Part shown: positions 17,827 to 27,200 of the stretch, piece by piece | Numbering within the stretch: position 1 is the stretch's first letter | Layout of the letters: every line of letters begins with the position of its first letter | Origin: Syntrophus sp963665935 | GTDB taxonomy: Bacteria; Desulfobacterota; Syntrophia; Syntrophales; Syntrophaceae | Assembly (NCBI GenBank): GCA_963665935.1 | Contig: OY762510.1 | Span: 806,001-870,000, forward strand | Reading direction: 5' to 3' | DNA: 64,000 nucleotides | Position numbers and translations under genes: made by a program | Notes under the pieces: model-generated | What the model saw: only the letters and a program-made list of their open reading frames with translations | What the model was told of the DNA's origin: nothing | The model's database searches: none

Positions 17827-18477
17827 TTAGGTCCTTTCAATTTCCTTTTTTCCCGGTAGGACCTCACCGTGAAATATCAATACCTTGATTCCGATTTGTC
17901 CGTATGCCGTCTTTGCTTCCGTGAAACCGCTGTCTATATCTGCCCTCAATGTATGCAACGGAACTCTTCCTTCACGATACCACTCCGTCCGTGACATCTC
18001 CGCTCCCCCCAACCTTCCCGAGCAACTGACTCTAATCCCTTTCGCTCCGAATTTCAGGGCAGTCAGAACACACTTTTTCATGGCCCTCCGAAAGGCAATC
18101 CTACGTTCCAACTGCATCGCAATATTCTCTGCAACAAGTTGCGCATCGATCTCCGGTTTTCTGACTTCCAGAATATTGATGATGATCTCACTTGTTGATA
18201 CATTCTCCAGCTCTTTCTTCAGTTTTTCAATCTCTGCACCCTTTTTCCCGATAATAATCCCAGGACGTGCTGCATAGATATTGACTTTCGCTTTATTGAC
18301 CGCCCTTTCGATGTCAATATGGGAGATCCCCGCATGATACAGTTTCTTCTTGAGATAACGACGTATTTCGAGATCTTCATAAAGCATCGACCGATAATTT
18401 TTATCGGCGTACCACCGTGAATTCCAGTTCTTATTGATCCCCAATCTCAGACCGATAGGATTAACCTTCTGCCCCAA
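17827..18477 (-). CDS. rpsC: 30S ribosomal protein S3
   Basis: Protein of the mRNA entry channel with an N-terminal KH domain (PGIIIGKKGAEIEKL). The 216 residues begin with the invariant GQKVNPIGLRLG. The start is TTG at 18477: GGGAGGTG lies five bases upstream, and a GTG five codons earlier overlaps that site and would add residues absent from the family. It lies between rplV and rplP. Confidence 0.97.
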   Translation of the reverse strand: MGQKVNPIGLRLGINKNWNSRWYADKNYRSMLYEDLEIRRYLKKKLYHAGISHIDIERAVNKAKVNIYAARPGIIIGKKGAEIEKLKKELENVSTSEIIINILEVRKPEIDAQLVAENIAMQLERRIAFRRAMKKCVLTALKFGAKGIRVSCSGRLGGAEMSRTEWYREGRVPLHTLRADIDSGFTEAKTAYGQIGIKVLIFHGEVLPGKKEIERT

Positions 18478-18495
18478 TCTAACACCTCCCACACG

Positions 18496-18828
18496 TTACT
18501 TTTCGTCAAGAATAACGGTAATATGACTCATTCTTTTCTTGATTGATGCAGCTCGGCCCTGAGCCCTTGCACGCCATCGTTTCAATGAAGGTCCTTGATC
18601 GACCATCACTTCTTTTACGTATAATATATTTTCATCGATATTCGGATTCTGTGTAGCGTTTGCAACTGCCGATTTGAGAATTTTTCCTACTATCTCTCCC
18701 GACTTCTTCTGAGAATAGTTAAGGATCACTCTCGCATCTTCCACCTTTTTGCCGCGTATCAGATCCACAACCAACCTCGCCTTTTGAGGTGATATTCTGA
18801 TATATTTTGCTACCGCTCTCGCTTCCAT
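18496..18828 (-). CDS. rplV: 50S ribosomal protein L22
   Basis: Protein whose beta-hairpin lines the exit tunnel. The 110 residues include RISPQKARLVVDLIRGK and the hairpin GPSLKRWRARAQGRA. It lies between rpsS and rpsC. Confidence 0.98.
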   Translation of the reverse strand: MEARAVAKYIRISPQKARLVVDLIRGKKVEDARVILNYSQKKSGEIVGKILKSAVANATQNPNIDENILYVKEVMVDQGPSLKRWRARAQGRAASIKKRMSHITVILDEK

Positions 18829-18883
18829 ATTTTCCGTCTCTTAAGATCTTCGCTTAATTCTTACCGTCAAAATTTAATATTTC

Positions 18884-19165
18884 CTATTTCCGCACTTTTG
18901 ATTTTCTGTCACCTGCATGACTGAAGAATATCCTCGTGGGTGCAAACTCACCCAGTTTATGCCCAACCATATTCTCAGTTACGAATACTGGTATAAATTT
19001 CTTCCCATTATGCACAGCGAAGGTATTTCCTATCAAATCAGGGGTTATTGTTGACCGGCGGGACCATGTTTTAATCACATTCTTATTCCCCGACGAAACA
19101 GCCTTTCTAACCTTATCAAGAAGCTTTTCATCAACAAACGGACCTTTTTTGATTGATCTTGCCAC
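18884..19165 (-). CDS. rpsS: 30S ribosomal protein S19
   Basis: Head protein forming a complex with S13. The 93 residues begin MARSIKKGPFVDEKLL and contain MVGHKLGEFAPTR. The start is GTG at 19165, immediately after the rplB stop. Confidence 0.97.
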   Translation of the reverse strand: MARSIKKGPFVDEKLLDKVRKAVSSGNKNVIKTWSRRSTITPDLIGNTFAVHNGKKFIPVFVTENMVGHKLGEFAPTRIFFSHAGDRKSKVRK

Positions 19166-19168
19166 TGC

Positions 19169-19990
19169 TTATCCCCTTCTCTTTACGATGTATTTATCTG
19201 TATCCTTATTGGTTCTCGTTTTATGCCCTTTTGTTGGTACGCCCCAGGGAGTACAGGGATGTCTTCCACCCGAGGATCGCCCTTCGCCACCCCCCATAGG
19301 ATGGTCGACTGGATTCATGACAACGCCTCTTACCTTTGGTCTCTTCCCAGTCCATCGTGTTCGGCCGGCTTTCCCTATACTGATGTTTTCGTGTTCGTTA
19401 TTTCCAACCTGACCGATCGTGGCTCGACAATCAATGAAAATCTTTCTCACTTCGCCGGAAGGCAATCTCACCTGCGCGTAACTCCCTTCCTTTGCCATTA
19501 ACTGCCCGTAGGTTCCCGCACTTCTTATAAGCTGCCCGCCTTTTCCCACTTTAAGTTCAATATTATGTATGAGAGAGCCAACCGGGATATTCTTAAGCGG
19601 CAGTGCATTGCCAGCTTTTATATCCGCCTTCTCGCCACTGAGGATCTTCTCTCCGAGTTCGATTTTTGCCGGGGCTAGAATGTATCTCTTTTCCCCATCT
19701 TCATAATTAATCAAGGCGATTCTTGCGGACCTGTTCGGGTCGTATTCTATCGATGCAATCCTGCCGGGTACATCCAGCTTTTCTCTTTTGAAATCAATGA
19801 ATCGATAACGCCTTTTATGCCCGCCACCAACATGCCTGCTCGTAATTCTCCCGAAGTTATTTCGACCACCTGTTTTTTTTATGGTTTTTAGAAGGCTCTT
19901 TTGCGGTGAATCTGAAGTAATTTCTTCAAACGTAGAGCAAGTCTGATATCTTCTACCTGGTGATGTTGGTTTATATTTTCTGATCGCCAT
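19169..19990 (-). CDS. rplB: 50S ribosomal protein L2
   Basis: Primary 23S rRNA-binding protein needed for subunit association and peptidyl transfer. The 273 residues begin MAIRKYKPTSPGRRYQ and contain the C-terminal GVVMNPVDHPMGGGEGR with the conserved histidine region. It lies between rplW and rpsS. Confidence 0.98.
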   Translation of the reverse strand: MAIRKYKPTSPGRRYQTCSTFEEITSDSPQKSLLKTIKKTGGRNNFGRITSRHVGGGHKRRYRFIDFKREKLDVPGRIASIEYDPNRSARIALINYEDGEKRYILAPAKIELGEKILSGEKADIKAGNALPLKNIPVGSLIHNIELKVGKGGQLIRSAGTYGQLMAKEGSYAQVRLPSGEVRKIFIDCRATIGQVGNNEHENISIGKAGRTRWTGKRPKVRGVVMNPVDHPMGGGEGRSSGGRHPCTPWGVPTKGHKTRTNKDTDKYIVKRRG

Positions 19991-20007
19991 CCGTTTATGT
20001 CCCTTCT

Positions 20008-20295
20008 CTATACACCGTATATGTCAATCGAATTTCCAGGGGAAAGCGTTATGACTGCTTTTTTCCAGTCCTTTCTTTTCCCCATCGTCCGTCCCATTCT
20101 TTTTTTCTTGCCTTTTATATTTATGACATGAACATCATCAACAACAACCTTAAGAAGCTTTTCCGCAGCCTTACGAATCTCGATTTTGTTCGCCCTGGAA
20201 TCCACTTCGAAATAATACTTATTTTTTTCATCCTTCTCGATGGTGCTCTTCTCGGTCACCAACATTCTTTTAAGGATCGAATGCATTTCCATCAT
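20008..20295 (-). CDS. rplW: 50S ribosomal protein L23
   Basis: Exit-tunnel protein and docking point for trigger factor. The 95 residues include LVTEKSTIEKDEKNKYYFEV and the basic GRTMGKRKDWKKA. The start overlaps the rplD stop by four bases (ATGA). Confidence 0.97.
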   Translation of the reverse strand: MMEMHSILKRMLVTEKSTIEKDEKNKYYFEVDSRANKIEIRKAAEKLLKVVVDDVHVINIKGKKKRMGRTMGKRKDWKKAVITLSPGNSIDIYGV

Positions 20296-20915
20296 GATAG
20301 CAGCGCCCCTTCCAATTTCTTAACAGCCGGCTCCAGAATGACGAGGTGTTCATGATTCAAAACGTCATAAACATTAATGCCTTCGGACCTGATCATCTTG
20401 ATTCCTTCTATATTTCTGGAAGACTTTTCCAGAAATTCGTTTCTCTCGTCCGTAACAAACAATGCCTTCTTCAATCCAAACCGATCCACGACTTCCTGAA
20501 ACTTTTTCGTTTTTATTTCTTCCAGCGGAAAATCCTTCAAGACGACCAGCTTCCGGCCCTGATACTTCATACTCAATACGGATCGCAAGGCACTCTTTCT
20601 GATCTTTTTCGGAACCTTATATTTGTAATCTCTCGGCACTGGTCCGAACACGATTCCGCCACCACGCCATACGGGAGATCTGCTCGTTCCTGCCCGGGCC
20701 CGTCCTGTTCCCTTTTGCCGCCAGGGCTTCTTGCCACCGCCACTTACATCACTCCGACCTTTGGTCGCTGCCGTACCCAAGCGCCGTGACGCCATCTGCA
20801 TTCTCACTACGTCATAAACAACCGCATCATTAACTTCAGCACCAAACACGGCATCACTAAGCTCAATCTCGGACACTTTATTTTTACCAATGTCAAATAC
20901 TTCAGCAACCAACAT
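20292..20915 (-). CDS. rplD: 50S ribosomal protein L4
   Basis: Exit-tunnel protein; in E. coli also the S10-operon regulator. The 207 residues contain GGGKKPWRQKGTGRAR in the extended loop and SVLSMKYQGRKLVVL. The ATG at 20915 has GAGGGGAAATAAG upstream and matches the family start; an extension ten codons upstream is rejected. It overlaps rplW by four bases. Confidence 0.97.
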   Translation of the reverse strand: MLVAEVFDIGKNKVSEIELSDAVFGAEVNDAVVYDVVRMQMASRRLGTAATKGRSDVSGGGKKPWRQKGTGRARAGTSRSPVWRGGGIVFGPVPRDYKYKVPKKIRKSALRSVLSMKYQGRKLVVLKDFPLEEIKTKKFQEVVDRFGLKKALFVTDERNEFLEKSSRNIEGIKMIRSEGINVYDVLNHEHLVILEPAVKKLEGALLS

Positions 20916-20941
20916 CTTATTTCCCCTCAAATAGCATACTC

Positions 20942-21571
20942 TCAAGCCTTAGCAGAGTTTTTTATGAATAGATAGCCGTTTCGCGCTCCGGGAACCGCAC
21001 CTTTTATCAGCATGATATTTCTTTCGGACCGGATGCTCCAGATCAGAAGGTTCTTCACGGTCTTCTGCTCGTTTCCCATTTGACCGGGCAGCTTTTTACC
21101 TTTCATTACCCGTGATGGATAGGCACTCGCGCCAATGGAGCCGGGAGCTCGATGGAACATCGATCCATGTGTCGATCTTCCTCCGCCGAAACCATGCCGC
21201 TTGATGACACCGGCGAACCCCTTTCCCTTGGTTATACCGGTTATGTCAACACTGTCTCCGATCTCAAAAATATCTACCGTGACTTCTTGACCCAATTCAT
21301 ATTCATCAATCGAGTCCGGGCGCATTTCCTTCAGGATACGGAAGTATCCCTTATTGGCCTTGTCAAAATGGCCCTGCAGCGGCTTGGTAACCTTATTCTG
21401 CTTAATTCTTCCATAACCGAGTTGAACTGCATCATAACCATCTTTCTCTGCAGTTTTTTTCTGAATCACTACCGATGGTTCAACCTCAACGACCGTAACC
21501 GGAACAGCAGCCCCATCCTCGGCAAATACCTGCATCATTCCGACTTTCCTGCCAATGATCATCTTTTTCAT
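20942..21571 (-). CDS. rplC: 50S ribosomal protein L3
   Basis: Protein nucleating large-subunit assembly and reaching the peptidyl transferase centre. The 209 residues begin MKKMIIGRKVGMMQVFAED and contain the RHGFGGGRSTHGSMFHR loop. I take the ATG at 21571; an in-frame GTG lies three codons upstream, and neither has a strong ribosome-binding site. Confidence 0.96.
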   Translation of the reverse strand: MKKMIIGRKVGMMQVFAEDGAAVPVTVVEVEPSVVIQKKTAEKDGYDAVQLGYGRIKQNKVTKPLQGHFDKANKGYFRILKEMRPDSIDEYELGQEVTVDIFEIGDSVDITGITKGKGFAGVIKRHGFGGGRSTHGSMFHRAPGSIGASAYPSRVMKGKKLPGQMGNEQKTVKNLLIWSIRSERNIMLIKGAVPGARNGYLFIKNSAKA

Positions 21572-21671
21572 CAGATCCACTTTATCGTCTACATTTATTT
21601 TTTAAACGTTTGTTGCCTAAGACCACCAGCACAATCTGTTCAACAGATCCCGCACGCTGCTTGTCCCGAGC

Positions 21672-21980
21672 CTAAGCCTTGATTTCCACATCCACGCCCG
21701 CCGACAAGTCGAGCTTCATCAGTGCATCTACCGTGGATTGCGTTGGCTCGATAATGTCAATCAATCTTTTGTGCGTTCTTATTTCAAATTGCTCTCTTGA
21801 TTTCTTGTCGACATGCGGGGAACGATTCACACAATATTTGTTGATTTCTGTGGGAAGCGGCACAGGACCCGCAACCCGGGCTCCCGTGCGCCTCGCTGTC
21901 TCCACAATCTCTTCCACCGAGCGATCAAGTAATTTATAATCGTACGCTCTTAGACGAATCCTTATCTTCTGATCTTTCAT
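21672..21980 (-). CDS. rpsJ: 30S ribosomal protein S10
   Basis: Head protein and partner of NusB in antitermination. The 102 residues begin MKDQKIRIRLRAYDYKLLD and contain RSPHVDKKSREQFEIRTHKR. It follows tuf by 44 bp, joining the str and S10 clusters. Confidence 0.98.
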   Translation of the reverse strand: MKDQKIRIRLRAYDYKLLDRSVEEIVETARRTGARVAGPVPLPTEINKYCVNRSPHVDKKSREQFEIRTHKRLIDIIEPTQSTVDALMKLDLSAGVDVEIKA

Positions 21981-22024
21981 GTTATCGTTCGACCCAATAT
22001 CTCATCAAGTATTCCATCAATTAT

Positions 22025-23218
22025 TTATTCGATGACTTTGCTGACAACGCCGGCACCGACCGTTCTTCCACCTTCCCGGATAGCGAAGCGGAGCTGCTCT
22101 TCCATGGCAATAGGCGTGATCAAAGTCACTTCCATCTCCACATTATCTCCAGGCATAACCATCTCTACGCCTTCGGGCAATTTGGCCACACCGGTCACAT
22201 CTGTCGTTCTGAAGTAGAACTGCGGACGATAGCCGGTAAAGAAGGGGGTATGTCTTCCACCTTCCTCCTTCGTCAATACGTAGACCTGAGCCATAAACTT
22301 CGTGTGCGGGGTAATGGAAGCCGGTTTGGCAACAACCTGGCCTCTTTCAACATCTTCCCGTTTAATTCCCCTGAGCAGCAAGCCGACATCGTCACCGGCT
22401 CTTCCCTCATCCAAGGTCTTGCGGAACATCTCGACACCCGTGCAGACTGTCTTCTGGGTCGCACGGACACCGACGATTTCCACTTCTTCACCGGTTTTGA
22501 CGATACCCCGGTCAATTCTTCCCGTAACAACGGTACCGCGGCCGGAAATCGTGAAGACATCACCGACAGGCATGAGGAATGGTTTATCCAGAGCTCGTTC
22601 GGGCTCGGGGATATAGCTATCAACGGCATCCATCAGGGCATAGATGGACTTCACGTCGGGATCTTCGGCACTTTCACTTTCAAGGGCCTTTAAAGCCGAT
22701 CCTCGGATGATGGGGATATCATCGCCGGGGAATTCGTATTCGTTCAGCAGCTCTCTCAATTCCAGTTCAACCAGATCAAGAAGCTCAGGATCATCCACAA
22801 GGTCTACCTTGTTCATGTAAACCACGATATAGGGAACCTGCACCTGCCTCGCAAGAAGGATATGTTCACGGGTCTGCGGCATGGGACCGTCCGAAGCTGC
22901 AACCACGAGAATCGTCCCGTCCATATGCGCTGCACCGGAAATCATATTTTTGATGTAGTCGGCATGCCCCGGGCAGTCCACATGGGCATAATGACGCTTG
23001 TCCGTCTCGTATTCAACATGGGCGATATTGATCGTGACGCCTCTTTCTTTCTCTTCCGGTGCATTGTCAATCGAATCAAAGGCTCGAAATTCGGCTAAGC
23101 CCTTTTTTGCAAGCCACTTTGTGATCGCAGCTGTCAAAGTGGTTTTGCCATGATCGACGTGTCCAATGGTTCCAATATTTAAGTGCGGCTTCGTCCTTTC
23201 AAATTTCTTCTTAGCCAT
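22025..23218 (-). CDS. tuf: Elongation factor Tu
   Basis: GTPase that delivers aminoacyl-tRNA to the ribosomal A site. The 397 residues show G1 GHVDHGKTTL (about 19-28), G3 DCPGHADY, G4 NKVD and G5 SALK, then the two beta-barrel domains. It starts with ATG after GGAGGTCGGAGG. The usual partner fusA is not present between rpsG and tuf, and no second tuf lies before secE. Confidence 0.98.
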   Translation of the reverse strand: MAKKKFERTKPHLNIGTIGHVDHGKTTLTAAITKWLAKKGLAEFRAFDSIDNAPEEKERGVTINIAHVEYETDKRHYAHVDCPGHADYIKNMISGAAHMDGTILVVAASDGPMPQTREHILLARQVQVPYIVVYMNKVDLVDDPELLDLVELELRELLNEYEFPGDDIPIIRGSALKALESESAEDPDVKSIYALMDAVDSYIPEPERALDKPFLMPVGDVFTISGRGTVVTGRIDRGIVKTGEEVEIVGVRATQKTVCTGVEMFRKTLDEGRAGDDVGLLLRGIKREDVERGQVVAKPASITPHTKFMAQVYVLTKEEGGRHTPFFTGYRPQFYFRTTDVTGVAKLPEGVEMVMPGDNVEMEVTLITPIAMEEQLRFAIREGGRTVGAGVVSKVIE

Positions 23219-23271
23219 CCTCCGACCTCCTTAATCTTTATGATTCTCTTGAAAAAGTAATTTCGCAACTC

Positions 23272-23301
23272 TTTGAGAAAGCATCCTCTGCTTTCTTCAA
23301 A
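23272..23301. other. Hairpin in the rpsG-tuf intergenic leader
   Basis: Imperfect inverted repeat TTTGAGAAAGCA (23272-23283) and TGCTTTCTTCAAA (23289-23301) about 54 bp upstream of tuf. On the plus strand it is followed by a T run like a terminator, but transcription here runs the other way. It may be a structured tuf leader or a processing site; function unknown. Confidence 0.4.
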
Positions 23302-23360
23302 ATTTTTTTCAGCTCATGCGCTGACTGAAGACTGATTTTCCAGTCAATTCCGGCAAATAT

Positions 23361-23831
23361 CTAGAAGCGATAATGCGCAAAAGCCTTATTCGCTTCGGCC
23401 ATTTTATGAACGCTTTCACGTTTTTTTATCGATCCACCCCGGTTGTTTGCGGCATCGATAAATTCACCGGCCAGTTTTTCCCTCATCGTTTTTTCAGTTC
23501 TGTCACTCGCATTGGAGATGATCCAGCGGATGGCAAGGGCAACCCTTCTGGAAGCTGCAACCTCAGTGGGAACCTGATACGTAGAACCTCCAACCCGCCT
23601 CGACTTGACTTCAATGACGGGTTTTACGTTATTGACGGCCCGCTCAAACAACTCTACGGGAGATTCCTTAGCCTTTCTCTCTATAATGTCAAAAGCACCA
23701 TAAAGAATGGACTCAGCAACGCTCTTCTTTCCCTCCTTCAGGAGATTGTTGACAAACTTTGCAACGAGAACATTCTTGTATTTCGGATCCGGCAGGATCA
23801 CTCTTTTCGCAATTTCCCTTCTTCTTGGCAT
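23361..23831 (-). CDS. rpsG: 30S ribosomal protein S7
   Basis: Primary 16S rRNA-binding protein of the head. The 156 residues begin MPRRREIAKRVILPDPKY and contain VGGSTYQVPTEV and GGSIKKRESVHKMAEANKAF. It lies 16 bp after rpsL. The next gene is tuf rather than the expected fusA. Confidence 0.98.
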   Translation of the reverse strand: MPRRREIAKRVILPDPKYKNVLVAKFVNNLLKEGKKSVAESILYGAFDIIERKAKESPVELFERAVNNVKPVIEVKSRRVGGSTYQVPTEVAASRRVALAIRWIISNASDRTEKTMREKLAGEFIDAANNRGGSIKKRESVHKMAEANKAFAHYRF

Positions 23832-23847
23832 AACTCAGAACCTCACA

Positions 23848-24219
23848 TTAACTTGGCTTTTTAGCCCCGTATTTTGATCTCCCCTGTTTCCTGTCCTGAA
23901 CGCCGACTGCATCGAGCGTCCCGCGCACAATATGGTATCTCACACCGGGAAGATCCTTAACGCGCCCACCGCGAACCAGTACGACGGAATGCTCCTGCAG
24001 GTTATGACCGATTCCGGGGATGTAGGATGTCACTTCATAGCCGCTGGTCAATCGGACTCTGGCAACCTTCCTTAAGGCGGAGTTGGGCTTTTTAGGGGTT
24101 GATGTATACACCCGGACGCATACTCCCCGCCTCTGCGGTGATCCAGCCAATGCCGGCGTTGATGCTTTTTTTGCAGCTCGCAATCTGCCATTGCGAACCA
24201 ACTGATTTATAGTAGGCAT
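23848..24219 (-). CDS. rpsL: 30S ribosomal protein S12
   Basis: Decoding-centre protein. The 123 residues contain PKKPNSALRKVARV, where lysine substitutions give streptomycin resistance in other bacteria (lysine present, so the sensitive type), and RGGRVKDLPGVRYH, whose aspartate is the beta-methylthiolation site of RimO. The RimO gene is at 51423-52787. It follows rpoC by 66 bp. Confidence 0.98.
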   Translation of the reverse strand: MPTINQLVRNGRLRAAKKASTPALAGSPQRRGVCVRVYTSTPKKPNSALRKVARVRLTSGYEVTSYIPGIGHNLQEHSVVLVRGGRVKDLPGVRYHIVRGTLDAVGVQDRKQGRSKYGAKKPS

Positions 24220-24285
24220 TACTCCTCCCGTGAACTGAACTTCAAGTACGAAATATGATTTGACTAAGAAAAGCTTGGTTAACTA

Positions 24286-27200
24286 TCAATTCGTTGCGTG
24301 CATGTCAAGAGTTTTCTCGTCATCCGTGTTATTTTCAGCGATTTCCACCGATTCTGCCGCATCATCGGCAATGGTTTTTATGCCGAGTTTACGGTACATA
24401 ACCAGTCCGGTCCCGGCAGGAATGAGCCTTCCCATGATGACGTTTTCCTTCAAACCGCGGAGGTAGTCCACCTTGCCGGCGAGACTTGCTTCCGTAAGCA
24501 CCCGTGTTGTTTCCTGGAATGATGCGGCGGAGATAAAGCTCTGGGTACTCAAAGAGGCCTTGGTTATACCAAGAAGTACGGGTTCCCCGACGGCTGGACG
24601 CTCTCCTCGAGAGATAGCCTTTTCGTTTTCTTCCTGGAATCGGAACTTTTCAACCTGCTCATCAGCCATGAAGGGGGTGTCGCCAGGATCCATCACCTTT
24701 ACCCGACGCAGCATCTGACGCACGATAACTTCCATATGCTTGTCATTGATCTTCACGCCCTGAAGCCTGTAGACTTCCTGTACCTCATCCACGAGATAGC
24801 GGGCCAGAGCCTTCTCCCCCTTGATCATCAGAAGATCGTGGGGATTATTCACCCCGCTCATCAAGGCTTCGCCGGCAATGACACGATCGCCTTCCTGGAC
24901 ACTGACATGCTTTCCTTTGGGGATCAGATACTCTTTTTCGTCGCCGATTTCCGGAACGACGATCACTTTTCTCTTTCCTTTGGCATCCTTGCCGTAGGAA
25001 ACCACCCCGTCGATTTCACTGATCACGGCAAAATCCTTAGGCTTGCGCGCTTCAAACAGTTCGGCCACTCTCGGAAGACCACCGGTGATATCCTTGGTCT
25101 TCGTCGTTTCTCGCGGGATTTTGGCTATAATATCACCGGCCTTCACCTCATCCCCTTCAGAGACGACGATGTTTACACCGACCGAAAGAAGATGGCGTGC
25201 GGCAGCATTTGTCCCGGGAACCTTGGCCGTTCTGCCTTTGGCATCCTTGATGGAAACACGCGGTCGGAGGTCGGCACCTTTGAATTCCACGATGACTTTT
25301 CGGGAGAGGCCGGTAACTTCATCAACCTGCTCCTGCATGGTCTTTCCTTCAATGATATCGCCGAATTTGATGATGCCATCCAGTTCGGCAAGAATGGGAA
25401 TGGAGAAAGGATCCCATTCCGCCATACGGTCCCCTCTCTTGACGGATTGGCCGTCGCCAACCTTCAAGTGCGCACCGTAGGGTACGGTATATTTGCCCCG
25501 GCTTCTCGACTGTTCATCAAGAACATGAATTTCTCCGTGGCGGCTCATCACGACCACATTGCCCGTTTTACTGGTGACATAATTGAGGTCGACATATTTC
25601 GCATTTCCATCATGACGGGAATCCAGGGTGGAATGCTCTTCAAATTTCGCCGTTCCACCAATATGGAACGTCCTCATGGTCAGCTGGGTTCCCGGTTCTC
25701 CAATGGATTGCGCCGCAATAATCCCGACGGCTTCGCCAATATTGACGAGGTGCCCGTGGCCCAGATCCCGACCATAACACTTTGCGCAAACGCCGTACTT
25801 GGCCTTACAGGTCAGGACAGAGCGGATACTGACACTTTCGATGCCTGCCCGGTCGATTTTTTCGGATAGGGCTTCATCAATGTCCTCATTGGCGCCGACA
25901 ATGACTTCACCGGTAAAGGGATCCAGAATTTCTTCAAGGGCCACACGCCCGAGGACCCTCTCCCCTGCCGTCTCGATAATTTCTCCACCCTCCATCAAGG
26001 CGGAGACATAAATGCCGTCGATCGTACCGCAATCCGTCTGGGTAATAATGCAGTCCTGAGCGACATCCACCAGTCGCCTTGTCAGGTAGCCGGAGTTCGC
26101 CGTTTTCAGTGCCGTATCGGCAAGCCCTTTTCGCGCCCCATGGGTTGAAATAAAATATTGAAGAACCGTCAACCCTTCCCGAAAGTTGGCCGTAATCGGC
26201 GTTTCAATGATCTCACCGGATGGTTTCGCCATCAGTCCGCGCATACCGGCCAACTGCCGAATCTGCGCGTTGCTTCCTCTTGCCCCGGAATCGGCCATCA
26301 TGTAGATCGGATTGAAACTCTCGACGATCTTTTTCCCTTCCGCTGTAATCTGCTCCTCTGTCTCAATTCCGCCCATCATTTCCGAAGCAATCTTTTCCGT
26401 AGCCTGAGCCCAGATATCGATGACCTTATTGTACCGTTCACCGTCCGTAATCAGACCGTCCATGTATTGTTTCTGGATTTCCAGAACATCGCGGTCCGCA
26501 CGGCCAAGAATGTCTTTCTTATTTCCCGGGATATTCAGGTTTCTAACCGCAAATGACATCCCGGAATGGGTCGAATATTTAAAGCCGAGGTCCTTCAACC
26601 GATCTGCGAGGAGAACCGTCATTTTTTCCCCACAGGTCCGGTAACAGTAGTCGATCAGATTGGCCAGTTCCTTTTTGTTCATCACCTTGTTGATGACATC
26701 AAAGGAGATGGCTTCCGGAATAATTTCGTTCAAAAGTACCCGGCCTACGGTGGTCTGTTTCAATTCCCCATTTATCCGCACCTTTATTCTTGCCTGCAAT
26801 TCCACGGCACCTGCATCAAAGGCGGAGCGGACTTCATCAGAATCGGCAAAACTCATCCCATGGCCCAGGGCATCTTCCTTCATCCGGGTTAAGTAATAGA
26901 TCCCGAGGACGACATCCTGACTGGGGATGATGATGGGCTTGCCATTGGCCGGTGAAAGGATGTTGTTCGTGGACATCATGAGGACCCGTGCTTCCGTCTG
27001 GGCCTCAATGGACAGGGGCACATGAACGGCCATCTGATCACCGTCGAAGTCGGCATTAAAGGCCGTACAGACGAGCGGATGAAGCTGAATCGCCTTTCCT
27101 TCGATCAGAACCGGCTCAAAGGCCTGCAGACCCAACCGATGGAGTGTCGGGGCGCGGTTCAGCATCACCGGATACTCCCGGACGACCTCATCCAGGGCAT

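Noticed and set aside
24736..25869. A 377-codon plus-strand ORF opposite rpoC
   Set aside because: It is fully inside a conserved essential gene on the other strand and shows no domain.
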